A DNA stretch of 33,560 nucleotides, from the NCBI GenBank assembly GCA_023375785.1, contig SZWC01000506.1, positions 233,245 to 266,804 on the forward strand, given 5' to 3'. The translations under genes were made by a program, and so were the position numbers. The notes under the pieces were generated by a model that saw only the letters and a program-made list of their open reading frames with translations, was not told the origin of the DNA and made no database searches. This DNA is from Penium margaritaceum. Taxonomy: Eukaryota > Streptophyta > Zygnematophyceae > Desmidiales > Peniaceae. Below, in pieces: positions 19,906 to 30,197 of this stretch (position 1 is the stretch's first letter; every line of letters starts with the position of its first letter).

Positions 19906-21224
19906 GTGAGATAGGATAATACGTTGGACGCAAGTGACATATACCCAGTTTTCAAAACTATATAGCACATTCACCCATTGTCCAGCGTAAAAATAACCTA
20001 GCTACCCATCTGCCACCGCTATCGCCATGCCAGTAACAAAGAAAAGAGGCAAAAATGCATGGCGAGGCCATATGCCATACTTTGAAGACGCATGGCATGT
20101 GGCGTCCCACGCTAGTATCACAAACCCCTTCGTTGAAGGGTTTGTGATACTTGCGGGGGGAGGTTTATCCAGACTTTGAGGGGAGTTCTAGACTCCACAT
20201 GTGTTGAAAGGGAACCTGCTCAACGCCGCTACTGTGGGACCCAGCAGGAGCACGCACAGAACCCTAAAACCCGGGGTAGGGTTTGATTGAGGTTTAGGAG
20301 TTGAATGAATGGATTTGCGTGCACAACAAAATATCGAAATTAAAAGAAGGGCGTTTTTGCTCGATCGCGAGGGAGCGATGACCCCATGCACTTTTTTTCT
20401 TGCTCGCCCATTGACGCATGCCACGAGCGAGCATGATTTCCGCCTGTGCTTTTCAGGTTTTTTTTTTCCCGTGTTGGGCGGATGAGATTCACACTTTGCG
20501 TTTTATGGGTATGCAAGCTATTTGGTCCAAGTACATTTTATGTATGGCCTTCCGAATCTCCACGATACACTACCCAATACGTCGTCCAAATACAATGGAG
20601 TATGTGGAGGAGAAGGGATGGGGACAACAACCAACTCTGAGTTTTTTACATTCAGGGCAGTTGTGATTTTTCAAAAGAAGCAACCTAATGTCATGATCAC
20701 CTTCAAATAAAATCTCTACATTCGTTCTGGGTTTTGATCACATGTTGTGTATCACAGACATAATCTCATTTACGGTTGAAGACAGAAATAGGTTAGCCTG
20801 AAAAATATTTTGTATCCTTTTAAAATTACAAAATTAACGACTGAAATGTTTTATTGCTATAAGTATAGCTTTCTCTAGAAACAAAACTATAGTTTTTCAC
20901 TGAGAAACCAATCTAACAAGTGCATACATTCTAGTAAACTTCTAGGAAGAGAAGAAAATGGAGGAGTTGTACACATAAGTTATGAAGTGTATAAAATTGG
21001 GACAATTAACCATATATCTACCAAGTCCCCAACGAGAACTTTTCCGGCAGAGAAGTCACACCTCCATCTCTTGTTCAAGTAGATAGGAATATGGAGTACG
21101 TGACATGCTCGAATACTAGCATCGTAGAAATACAACCAAGTATCTAGTAAGTAAGCATGATTTCAACTATGCGCACAACAGTTGGGAGCCTTAAAACAAC
21201 CTCTGGGACATCGATTATTGAATG
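19906..21224. other. AT-rich intergenic stretch
   Basis: Apart from the hairpin at 20114-20151 and the MITE fragment near 20498-20582 nothing is recognised. It contains AACCCTAAAACCCGGGGTAG at about 20261-20280, a telo-box-like motif but not an array. Confidence 0.45.
20114..20151. repeat. Near-perfect hairpin AGTATCACAAACCCCTTC / GAAGGGTTTGTGATACT
   Basis: Arms of 18 and 17 bases around the loop GTT, with a one-base bulge in the C/G run. It may be a MITE tip or a template-switch inversion. Confidence 0.85.
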
Positions 21225-21825
21225 AATGCTACTATCTCTGTCACCGGCCTACGCCTACTTACGCGCCATGTTGTCACGGCTAAAAGGGGAGAGTGTTATG
21301 TCCATGACGTACACAAGTCCATGAGCTCTGTGAGTGGGTATTTTTGTCTTTACATTTATGGCCCATTGTGCATCGACCTAAGGATTTTGCCACTGATCGG
21401 CCAAGGACATCTGGGCCACCTGTCCCGACGTACAATGCTTTGCTCTAGAAGGCTTTGACAAGTTTGTCCCCTTTCCAGAATGGTCAACATAAGTTTTTCA
21501 AACTGTATCAATGTTTTGATCTTATTCATTTGACTTCTTCACAACACTGGAATTTCATAAAACCATGCCTCCATATTCCCGAAGCCCCCTAATTTCTTTG
21601 TGGAGCTTCTCGAAGTAGACACTCACTGTGCGACCTCGCACACATCGCTTGGCTCTAGCACTAAGGACCCAACATCTGCCTCATTTTGATTCTTGTCATT
21701 GTATGCATGTACTTAAATTGTTAGAGACTTTCCATCAAAAAACAATTAATGCTTAATGCAGATTTTCCATTTTTTCCAATTCATGGAGTTGTCTACTATT
21801 TGCACCTCACCCCTATGAACTGCTA
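21225..21825 (+). mobile_element. 3' end and LTR of another gypsy-family copy (LTR A)
   Basis: 21225-21281 aligns with the sequence between the chromodomain stop and LTR of copy 2 (CACCGGCCTACG.., GTCACGGCTAAAAGGGGAGAG). A polypurine tract AAAAGGGGAGAG (21282-21293) is followed directly by the LTR start TGTTATGTCC at 21294. The LTR runs to about 21825, where its last ~25 bases are missing. It is the 3' LTR of an element whose body is absent, possibly gypsy copy 1. Confidence 0.8.
21282..21293 (+). other. Polypurine tract, gypsy family
   Basis: AAAAGGGGAGAG directly before TGTTATG. The equivalent AAAAGGAGAAGG lies at 27195-27206 before LTR C. It primes plus-strand DNA synthesis in LTR retrotransposons. 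Confidence 0.7.
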
Positions 21826-22368
21826 CGCCTTTGATGTACACAAGTATCCAAACTTTGCGCTTGGTTACTTTCGTCACCAGTACATTCATGGCCCTCCACG
21901 CGTTGACCTACAACATTCTACACCATTTGACTGAGGGAATTTCCGCCAACAGTCCCGACCTCCAATGTTGTGTTTAAGAAGTTTCTGACAATTTTGACCA
22001 CCTTGAAAAAAGTCCAAAAGAAAGGTCGTGAATTATATCAATGTTTTGACATTACTCGGTCGACTTCTTGATGGTACTAGACTTTTATAAATATGCATCT
22101 TGATATTCTCAAAGCCCTCGACTTCTCGGCGGAGCTTCTTCAAGCAACCACTCATTCTAGGACATCATACGCGTTGCTCAAATCGAGCGGCAAGGACCTG
22201 ATATATTCCTCATCCTCGTTTTTTGCCATTGTAGAAATGTTCTCAACTTTCTCCACACTTGTCATAAAAGCACACTGATTGCTTAACACAAGTTGTCCAT
22301 GTGTCCCAAATCCTCAAAATCTCCTATGTCCCGCACCTCATCCATGTGAACCAGCTACATTCCACAAG
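21826..22368 (+). mobile_element. 5' LTR of gypsy copy 2 (LTR B)
   Basis: Starts at TTTGATGTACACAAGT (first ~10 LTR bases lost) right against LTR A, with no host DNA between. It follows the family order, including GGTCGACTTCTTGATGG, ATATGCATCTTGATATTCTC and GCACCTCATCCATGTGAACC. The primer site after it is too degenerate to identify. Tandem LTR A/LTR B suggests unequal recombination between elements, with loss at the join. Confidence 0.8.
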
Positions 22369-22552
22369 ACACTTTGATTTGGAGCGCAAAAACACTATAG
22401 GGGCAATCGTTGCATCAGCCATGTGGCGACGAACTCACAGGAGTCATCTGTGCATCTCCACCATTCAAAATACCGTAGACCTTGCAACGACACAGGTGGA
22501 CAATGCAAGCGCAACTGGTGATGAGTAACAGTCCCTGGTGATTACTCCTGCG

Positions 22553-23280
22553 ATGGAGGATCAACAACATGTAAACACCGACACACTCCAGGTAAACCAA
22601 AAAACAACAACAACCTTCACAGTGAATGGCACGACACCAACAAACCCGGCGGCCAACTCGGAGTCGGACCCCTCGGGCTTGTCAATCCCTTCACCTTCGC
22701 TGTTGCCAATTACGACAACACCTATCACGATGGGAGGCAATGACCAACAAGCACAAATCAACGAAGAACTCTACCAGGAGCTGTCGAGACTTGAGATTCT
22801 CAACACCCATGTAATCCAACAACTCAACATGGCAATGAAGGAGGTTCAGGTGTCTCGTGCGTGCAAAGTAGTACTCATCGAGAGAAAACTAACTCTTGAG
22901 TGAACCTTGATTCGACTGGAACTTCTCGAGCCATTCAATCCCGCGATCTCAAAGGGACCAAAGATCAGGATGTCGCTAATCAGTTGGAGGTGGACCTCAG
23001 CGCTTTAAGGATCAACAACAACAAGAAAATTGACCACGTGGTCGCGCTTTTGTGCGGCACGACCTTGAGTTGGTGGTCAAATCTGAAGATTATCAAACAG
23101 CAATAGGAGACCAGTGGAGCCAGATCAATGGCTCATGCGACGGCTCTCATATTGTTAACCACAAGCATACTATTTTTCAAGAAGACTAATCTGATGTGGC
23201 ACGACTCTCTCAGGACACCGGAAATGTGGAGCAAGTTTACACGAGCTATTATCGCTTGTTTTAAAAGCTGAATGAGAAGT
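22553..23280 (+). pseudogene. gag of gypsy copy 2 (frameshifted)
   Basis: ATG 22553 (MEDQQHVNTDTLQ) opens a 116-codon frame with a Thr/Pro-rich start and a helical stretch (INEELYQELSRLEILNTHVI), ending at 22903. The next part continues one frame over (DVANQLEVDLSALR, then HVVALLCGTTLSWWSNLKI), carrying the capsid 'SWW' block, and stops at 23104. Similarity with copy 1 continues to about 23280 (ATALILLTTSILF, MWHDSLRTPE). At least one frameshift and two stops separate these pieces. No zinc knuckle was found. Confidence 0.75.
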
Positions 23281-24134
23281 CTAACGGATGGTATAGACTC
23301 CAATGCCTATGTCTACAATCTAGCGTGACAAAGTACACTCGGCATAATCATCACTAAAAGTGACCTCGTCTCCAGCAAACTGTATTTCTACTACAAGGGC
23401 CTCAAGCAAGAATTTTGGCAAGTAATCGCCATTTTCCGTATCCAAGACTACCTTCCCCGAATGATTGCAATAGTTGTTTGCATCAATAGTGATAACTAAA
23501 ACGCTTGGATGCAGGAATACAAGGGCTGGTGATCCCAGAGCCACGATTCTTATCATAGCAGAGGAAAGTCCTAATCTACGAAAACCTCATCTCCAATGGA
23601 GATTGACGCCTTCGATCAATGCAATCAACGGCTCTCTTGTACAGAAGGGAAGTCGAGTCATGTCTCAAGTACCTATTTGAAATAGCATCAACAAACCAAT
23701 AAGGGGGGCAAGTTGTAGTAGTAGAGTGAGGAGGCGGGGTACGGCAAAGGACAGGAGTAGACGGCGAGGCTCCTGTTCGGTCGGAAACTTCTACGCCGAC
23801 CGATTGCCCATCTGAGTGGCTCATATCACTGCAGACGAGGGTTCATGAGGTTGCAAAGTTTGACGAGGTGTACGAGGATGACCAGTTGGCGATACTTCTA
23901 CGAGTACAACCGAGGGGTTGTAAGAGTCCCAAAATGGTACCAGAATTATTGGATGGCGGAGTTTCTTATAGCTTTGTAAGCAAAGACATAGTTCAGAAGT
24001 TGGAAATTTAGACCAAATCAAGGATGTTTGAAAGAAAAACTGTCGACGGACGTCTTCATATTCGTTGTCTTTGCAAACCACTATAACTTTAAATTGGAGA
24101 TATGTAAGATGTAAGAATCTCGAGTAATTGCCCA
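23281..24134 (+). pseudogene. Decayed gag-protease region of gypsy copy 2
   Basis: No coding frame, but collinear with 11615-12228 of copy 1 (for example CCCATCTGAGTGGCTCATAT..CGAGGGTTCATGAG at about 23806-23850). A catalytic protease Asp motif was not found. Confidence 0.6.
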
Positions 24135-24421
24135 ATGAGCGATCACAAAATAATTCTCGGATGAGATTTCCTCTACCGCATAGTTTGCAGGTGGACTGGA
24201 GTAACGGATTGGTCTACGTTAGCATCAATGGCAAAGAACAATATGTGCCTCTGCTTGAGCGACCGATGATGCAACGACTTATGAGAAGGTGCAAAGAGGA
24301 AGTAGTAGAGGAAGTCCTAGTACCCACAAAACACCAACCGACATCTCTGGACGTGGCCATGAGGTACCTGAAGCTTGGAGTTCAAATGTGGCTAGTCCAC
24401 ATTGAAGCACGGGAAACATAA
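24135..24421 (+). pseudogene. Protease end and pre-RT region of gypsy copy 2
   Basis: MSDHKIILG-stop-DFLYR is the retropepsin C-terminal motif, with a TGA in it. A shifted frame then reads QVDWSNGLVYVSINGKEQYV and MRRCKEEVVEEVLV to a stop at 24421. The same order is seen at 12229-12490 in copy 1. Confidence 0.7.
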
Positions 24422-24477
24422 AAAATTACAGCTGTTGCGGTGATGAAAATTGCCTCGACAATGGGAAAGTTTACAAC

Positions 24478-24502
24478 GGTGTCGCAACACCGTTGCGACA
24501 CC
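24478..24502. repeat. Perfect 11-bp hairpin GGTGTCGCAAC-ACC-GTTGCGACACC
   Basis: Arms 24478-24488 and 24492-24502 are exact reverse complements with a 3-nt loop. The corresponding position in gypsy copy 1 lacks it, so it arose in this copy. Confidence 0.85.
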
Positions 24503-24637
24503 TGCAACACTCATCAAGGAGTTCAAAGGGGTTGTTTCCCCAAAAACATTCCTCGTGCGCTACCATCGTAGGGAAACATCGACCATCATATAAACCTGAA
24601 GCCAAGAAGCAGAGCGACGAGGAAGGGGACCTATCAG

Positions 24638-25210
24638 ATGAGCAACCATGAGTTGACCGAACTGAAGAAGCAATTGGATGAGATGCTCGTTCAGAGGTTC
24701 ATCAGAACTTCCATGTCACCATATGCAAAACTAGTACTTTTCCTAAAAAAGAAAACCGTAGAGATGCAGATTCGCATGATCTACCAAGTGTTGATTGACA
24801 TCACCATCAAGAACCGGTATCCTCTTCTGCAAGCAAAAGAACTCTCCGAACAACTTCGTGGAGCCCAAACTTTAAGTAAAATCGACCTACGTCGCGGTTA
24901 CCATCGTATCCGCATATCTGGTAAGGACATCGAGAAGAGAGCATTCCGTACCAGATGCGAGCAATTCAAGTTCATGGTTATGCCATTTGGACTAAATAAC
25001 GTCCCCACTACTTTTATGGCGGTGATGAACAACATATTCCGCCCATACCTCGACGCCATTCTGCTGTACAACCAGACCTGGAGGAGCACAATGGACATCT
25101 TAGAAAAGTTCTTGAAGTTTGACAAAGAGATTTTTTGGGGGAAAATCTTGAAGTGGGACTTCGTTCGTCGTTCGATCCAGTTTTTGGGCCACATCATCGG
25201 TGGTGGATGA
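24638..25210 (+). pseudogene. Reverse transcriptase of gypsy copy 2, catalytic FIDD box deleted
   Basis: An open frame of 190 codons with the Ty3 RT order: ELKKQLDEMLVQRFIR, VLIDITIKNRYPLLQ, TLSKIDLRRGYHRIRI, AFRTRCEQFKFMVMPFGLNN, TTFMAVMNNIFRPYLD. It then jumps straight to AILLYNQTW, where the family normally has 'FVIVFIDDILIYS'. The catalytic Asp pair is gone through a short in-frame deletion of about seven residues. The frame continues through KWDFVRRSIQFLGHIIGGG to a stop. The frame is open but the enzyme cannot polymerise. Confidence 0.9.
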
Positions 25211-26099
25211 ATCACCATGGACACGAAAAAGATGGAGGCAGTGTTGATTCACCGATATCCACGAATATTTGGGACATCCACGTATTTTGTGTGCTTGTGC
25301 AACTACTACCGTTGACTCGTAAAGGACTACGCACGGGCTTCGGTGCCTCTCTCCAATCTCACTCGAAATACCATCGAGTGGTGTTGGGAGAACATCAAAT
25401 AAGAAGCGTTGAACCCTTTGAGGAACGCTTTGACCTCGGTGCTAGCCTTACGATTGGTTGATCCAATGGAGGACTGCATCATGAAAACCGACGTATCCAG
25501 TCAAGCCATTGGAAACGTTCTCATCCAAGACAATGGTGGTGGAAAACAACCGGCCGCATACATGTTATGAAAATTATGCGGGTCAAGACTCAGCTACACG
25601 ATGGAAGAGAAAGTGATGCTACCGATGATACATCTTCCACACCGACCATCATGCGCTAAAATATCTCAAGACTCAACCAAATTTGAGCTGTCGACAAACT
25701 CGATGGATGGAGTTCCTCGAGTCCAACTTCGACTGCGACATCGAGTACCAGCCTAGGAATACCAATCATGCGGATACTTCGAGTCAATGACCCAATTTAA
25801 TGACCGAGATCAACACGTTGCTCGTTGAACGAGACCCGTACCTCACAAGACTGTTTGCAAAGGGTTATGAGGAGTTTGTCGGGTACGACAAAACTAAGTT
25901 CTGGTTTGACGATCCCTACTGGTGACGATGATTCACTCGCCAGGTCGTCGTTCAACCAAGTGAGGAAGTGCAAAGTTTTCTTCGGAGGAATGTCACGACA
26001 CCAGTCCAGGTGGAAATTTCGATGAGGACAAGACGTCCAACAAGCTGGTCAAATACTACTCGTGGGACAAGATGAAGACCAACGTGTTTAACTTCTGAA
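25211..26099 (+). pseudogene. RNase H and connection region of gypsy copy 2 (decayed)
   Basis: From 25466 a frame reads MEDCIMKTDVSSQAIGNVLI, the RNase H start with its first Asp kept ('TD.S..AIG.VL'). Matches then continue in changing frames; HTDHH and the LDGWMEFLES-like region (about 25640-25720) are recognisable only at DNA level against 18663-19035. About 25800-25920 a short frame reads MTEINTLLVERDPYLTRLF. Several stops and frameshifts. Confidence 0.7.
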
Positions 26100-26838
26100 A
26101 ATCGTCTGACACCTCTTAAAGAGAAAAATCTTGTCGCACGGGGCCACATGGCCTACTCCAACCCCTTTGTGCCCCGACGAAATAGTGGGGCGACATGAGC
26201 ATGGACTTCGTGTCGATACCGCCTGTCCCCAATCGATGGTTCTGACGCCATCCTCGTCGTGGTGGGACAATTTTAAAAAATTTCACATTTCATTCTGACG
26301 ACGACCACCATCACCCGAAAGGATCAGTGTGATTGCTTCTCAACCAGATTATACGGCTACACTGGATGCCACTTACCATCATCAATGACACAGACAGTCG
26401 ATTCACTAGCCTAAACATAGCGGACCAATCAGGCGCTTGAACAACTTCTCTACACATTATGTGAGCGGCTCAACACCAATTGGACAGCCAAGCTGTCAAC
26501 CGTTGGATTCGCATGCAACTCCACTTTTACACCACTGGTAAAATCACTTTCAAGTGGTTTATGATAGTGTTCTCGCCACACCGGCCGAAATACAAATTCA
26601 GAGTAACATTCGTGCCGTCAACATCCATCGCATGGACTTTGCAATCATTTGGGAGGAAACACGTCAAACTCTTAAAAAGACTATATCGACTATGAAGCGA
26701 GCAGCCAGTCGACATCGTATCGATGATGTGTGCAACGCTGGTGATCGGGTCCTCTTCAGTTCAGCGAACATCAAACTAGGAGGACAGGAATTTGTGAAGC
26801 TCAAACCCCGATGGTTGGGACCATTTGAGATTGAGTGA
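26100..26838 (+). pseudogene. Integrase of gypsy copy 2 (decayed core, open C-terminal part)
   Basis: Pieces in shifting frames: DAILVVVGQF and KISHFILTTTTIT (about 26245-26320) are the start of the Ty3 core. The 'SDRD' and 'HPQTDGQTE' segments are recognisable only as degraded DNA (about 26385-26420). From 26554 an open frame reads VYDSVLATPA, DFAIIWEETRQTLKKTI, RAASRHRIDDVCNAGDRVLFSS and KPRWLGPFEIE, the C-terminal integrase part. It parallels the minus-strand remnant at 6250-6500 closely. Integrase would insert the cDNA; this one lacks intact catalytic residues. Confidence 0.8.
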
Positions 26839-27001
26839 ATGCAAACCCCCTGTCGTCGCCCGACTTTGTCTGCATGGCAGCATGGCGATCCATCCTGTCC
26901 TCCACATCAACAAGCTCAAGGACTACCGGGACCCTAGTGCAAACTTCCCTGGGAGAGTTGTCGCTCCTCCACCCTTTGCACATGTGGATGGAGATACTGT
27001 G

Positions 27002-27145
27002 TACGTGATTGAAGACATCCTCAGACATTGACGGCATAGAAGAATGAGTGAGTATCTGATAAAGTGGCACAGCTACGACCCCGCGTACAACAGGTGGGAG
27101 CCTTACGACAACCTTCGAGATGTGGATCACCTGATTGACAACTAG
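27002..27145 (+). pseudogene. Chromodomain at the C-terminus of gypsy copy 2 Pol
   Basis: YVIEDILRH, a TGA at 27029-27031, then RHRRMSEYLIKWHSYDPAYN and RWEPYDNLRDVDHLIDN end at TAG 27143. The aromatic Y..VE.IL, YL.KW..Y and WEP..NL pattern is a chromodomain, which in chromoviruses reads histone marks and steers integration. The lead-in (HINKLKDYRD, about 26905-26935) is the usual segment before it. Only one stop interrupts the domain. Confidence 0.9.
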
Positions 27146-27206
27146 TACCGTCTTCACCGGCCCACGAATGCAAAGGCGCAAGGACGTCACGGCTAAAAGG
27201 AGAAGG

Positions 27207-27792
27207 TGCGACGTCCCTGACATACACAAGCCCCTAAACTTCGCGAGTGGGTTTTTCTGTCATTAAATTCATTGCCTACCGCGTGTTGACCCTCTATCAG
27301 TTTTTGCGTCGTTCAGCTAAGGGCATTTTGGCCAACTGCCTCGACCTACGATGTTTTGTTCTAGAAGTTTCTGGCAACTTCCGACCACCTTCTAGAAAGG
27401 TTGACAAAAGTGTCGCAAACTATATCGATCTTTTGTTATTTTCCAGTCGACTTCTCGACGGCGCTAGACGTATATGAAGACGTGCTTCGATATTCTCGAA
27501 GCTCCCCAAATTCCGGGCAAAGCTTCTTGAAGTAGAAAGTTACGACACGGCCTCGCACGTGTTGCTCGGTGCGAGCGCCAAGGACCGAACATATGACTCA
27601 TTCTCATTCTGTGCATTATAAGCATGTGCTCGACTTCTTGACACTTGTCATCAAAGTACACTTACTACTGAATACAAATTATCCATTTGTTCCAAGTCAT
27701 AGAAGCCTGTTTGGTCCCGCACCTCATCCCTGTGAACCACCTACAATCCGCTCGGTGTAACATGAACCACCTACGTTCTGCTCGGTGTAACA
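27207..27792 (+). mobile_element. 3' LTR of gypsy copy 2 (LTR C), with a 30-bp tandem repeat at its end
   Basis: Preceded by polypurine tract AAAAGGAGAAGG (27195-27206); starts TGCGACGTCC and ends CTCGGTGTAACA, giving TG..CA ends and a TGTTAC/GTAACA-type inverted repeat. The last 30 bases (27733-27762) are repeated with three differences at 27763-27792, both ending GGTGTAACA, so the natural end may be 27762. Confidence 0.85.
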
Positions 27793-27831
27793 GCCGGAAT
27801 GACTTTTGTTGAAGTGGTACCAATATTTCAA

Positions 27832-28957
27832 GGGTCAATTGCTTCGTTAGAGACGAGTGCGAAACTTTATTGTCTTAGGTGATTCGACTCGCAACTTATT
27901 CACAATACTGGTTCGTGACAAAACTTATTTGCAGTAAGTAGCCCCGGTCTCCGCGGGGTCGCTCCAATTATTTTAACCAACAAATTTGAAATCGTTCTTC
28001 TGGCCTCGAACTTACGCAGAAGATCTTTCCTAGTCCGAACATGTTTTACTGGAGAATTATGTCTAAATCATGCGACGGAAACTTTTTGCACAGACACCAT
28101 AACTCAATCTAGGTCTATGTAATAAAACATTTTGCTTCGTCTGAAAAATCATTCCGCGACTAGAATTAAGTGGTCAGTAAAAAAATTTACAAATGAAAAC
28201 AAAACAATTTCATTTCATTATAAGTCTAGGGGGAAATTTTAATGGTTTTGTAGCTTTAATGACAATTTATAAACAATCAAATCAAAATACAATGAAAATT
28301 TGTCATTAAAATTATAAGAGTAAATATCAGTGGAATAAACATGACATGACGTCACTTACAAATTAAATTTTTACGCCTTCATAAAACGTACTTATCAAGA
28401 AATAGTAAATTAATGAGCACAATTCTATCTGTTTATGTTGTAAAAAGTAAAATTTCTGTTCCAACGTTGTTTTTAACATGGAGGAAGTTCAAAGCTTAGC
28501 TCATGTTGATAAAAACATGAGAAAGAAGAACTAATGCAAACATATCTATCCAAAATAGTTGTTTTATGATGTTTCATAAAAATAACAATGATATGGTTAT
28601 AAATTCCGGTTTAATGTTGAAATTTACGTATTTTTGAATTTTTTTACATAGTTAATTCCTTTGCAAAACGTTGCAACTCGAGTGAAAACTTCTGTAAGAA
28701 TGGATTTTTAAAATTAATATCTGAAAACATGTAATTGAATTTTATTTCACGTTCGTAAAATCATATTTAATGTTCTTCATGGAAAATATATAATATTTCA
28801 ATATCATATTATGAGCGAATTTTGAAGAACATTAATTATAAGTTTCTATACAATTAAATTATTTCAAAAGCCTCTCAAAATAAGATGGTCGAATATTGTA
28901 GTTTTTCCATGAAGAACATTGGATAGGGTTTGAAAAACGTGAAATTAAATACAACTA
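27832..28957 (+). repeat. Left arm of the fold-back element
   Basis: Pairs with 29095-30197. It is AT-rich except for a GC-rich island AGCCCCGGTCTCCGCGGGGTC (about 27940-27960) that is mirrored in the right arm. Inner parts contain several copies of TTTTCCATGAAGAACATT or its complement, so each arm is partly palindromic itself. Confidence 0.85.
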
Positions 28958-28999
28958 CATGTTTGTGGATATTAAATACAATTACATGTTTGTGGATAT
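28946..28999. repeat. 27-bp tandem duplication near the centre of the fold-back element
   Basis: AAATACAACTACATGTTTGT..GGATATT is followed by a near-identical unit (one base different). Together with a repeat of the GAATATTRTAG-TTTTTCC segment (about 28892 and 29013), this explains why the left arm is longer than the right. Confidence 0.8.
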
Positions 29000-29094
29000 T
29001 AATTTCAATGCTCGAATATTATAGTTTTTCCATGAAGAACATTGGATAGGGTCTAAAAAACGTGAAATTTTGTAATTTTATTTAAGTTCACGTT

Positions 29095-30197
29095 TTTTAA
29101 GACCCTATCCAATGTTCTTCATGGAAAAACTATAATATTCGAGCATCGTATTTTGAGAGGCTTTTGAAATAAGTTAATTGTATAGAAAATTATAGTTAAT
29201 GTTCTTAAAAAGCAACTCAAAGTATGATATTGAAATATTATATATTTTCCATGAAGAACATTATATATGATTCTACGAACGTGAAATTAAATTCAATTAC
29301 ATGTTTGCGGATATTAATTTTATAAATCCATCCTTACAGAAGTTTTCACTCGAGTTGCAACGTTTTGCAAAGGAATTAACTATGTTAAAAATTTCAACAA
29401 TACGTAAATTTCAACATTAAACCGGAATTTATAACCATATCATTGTTATTTTTATGAAACATCATAAAACAACTATTTTGGATAGATATGTTTGCATTAG
29501 TTCTTCTTTCTCATGTTTTTATCAACATGAGCTAAGCTTTGAACTTCCTCCATGTTAAAAGCAACGTTGGAACAGAAATGTTACTTTTTACAACATAAAC
29601 AGATAGATTTGTGCTCATTTATTTACTCTTTCTTGATAATTAATTTTTATGAAGGCGTAAAAATTTAATTTTTAAGTGACGTCATGTCATGTTTATTCCA
29701 CTGATATTTATTCTTAGAAATTTAATGACAAAATTTCATTGTATTTTGATTTGATTATTTATAAATTTTCGTTAAAGCTACAAAACCATTAAAACTTCCC
29801 CTAGACTTATAATGAAATGAAATTGTTTTTGTTTTCATTTGTAAATGTTTTTACTAACCACTTAATTCTAGTCGCGGATTGTTTTTTCTGACAAAGCAAA
29901 ATGTCTTATTACATAGACGTAGATTGAGCTATGGTGTCTGTGCAAAAAGTTTCCGTCGCATGATTTAGACAATTCTCCAGTAGAACATGTTCGGACTAGG
30001 AAAGATCTTCTGCGTAAGTTCGAGGCCAGAAGAACGATTTCAAATTTGTTGGTTAAAATAATTGGTGCGACCCCGCGGAGGCCGGGGCTACTTACTGCAA
30101 ATATGTTTTGTCACGAACCAGTATTGTGAATAAGTTGCAAGTCGAATCACCTAAGACAATAAAGTTTCGCACTCGTCTCTAACGAAGCAATTGACCC
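29095..30197 (-). repeat. Right arm of the fold-back element
   Basis: Reverse complement of the left arm. The innermost stem pairs about 29011-29069 with 29092-29151 around a ~20-nt AT-rich loop. The arm ends GCAATTGACCC at 30197, followed at once by the second copy of the target duplication. Confidence 0.85.

Noticed and set aside
20255-20300. Telomere-like AACCCTAAAACCC and GGGTAGGGTTT motifs
   Set aside because: Only one or two telo-box-like units in a palindromic context, not an array; not a telomeric repeat.
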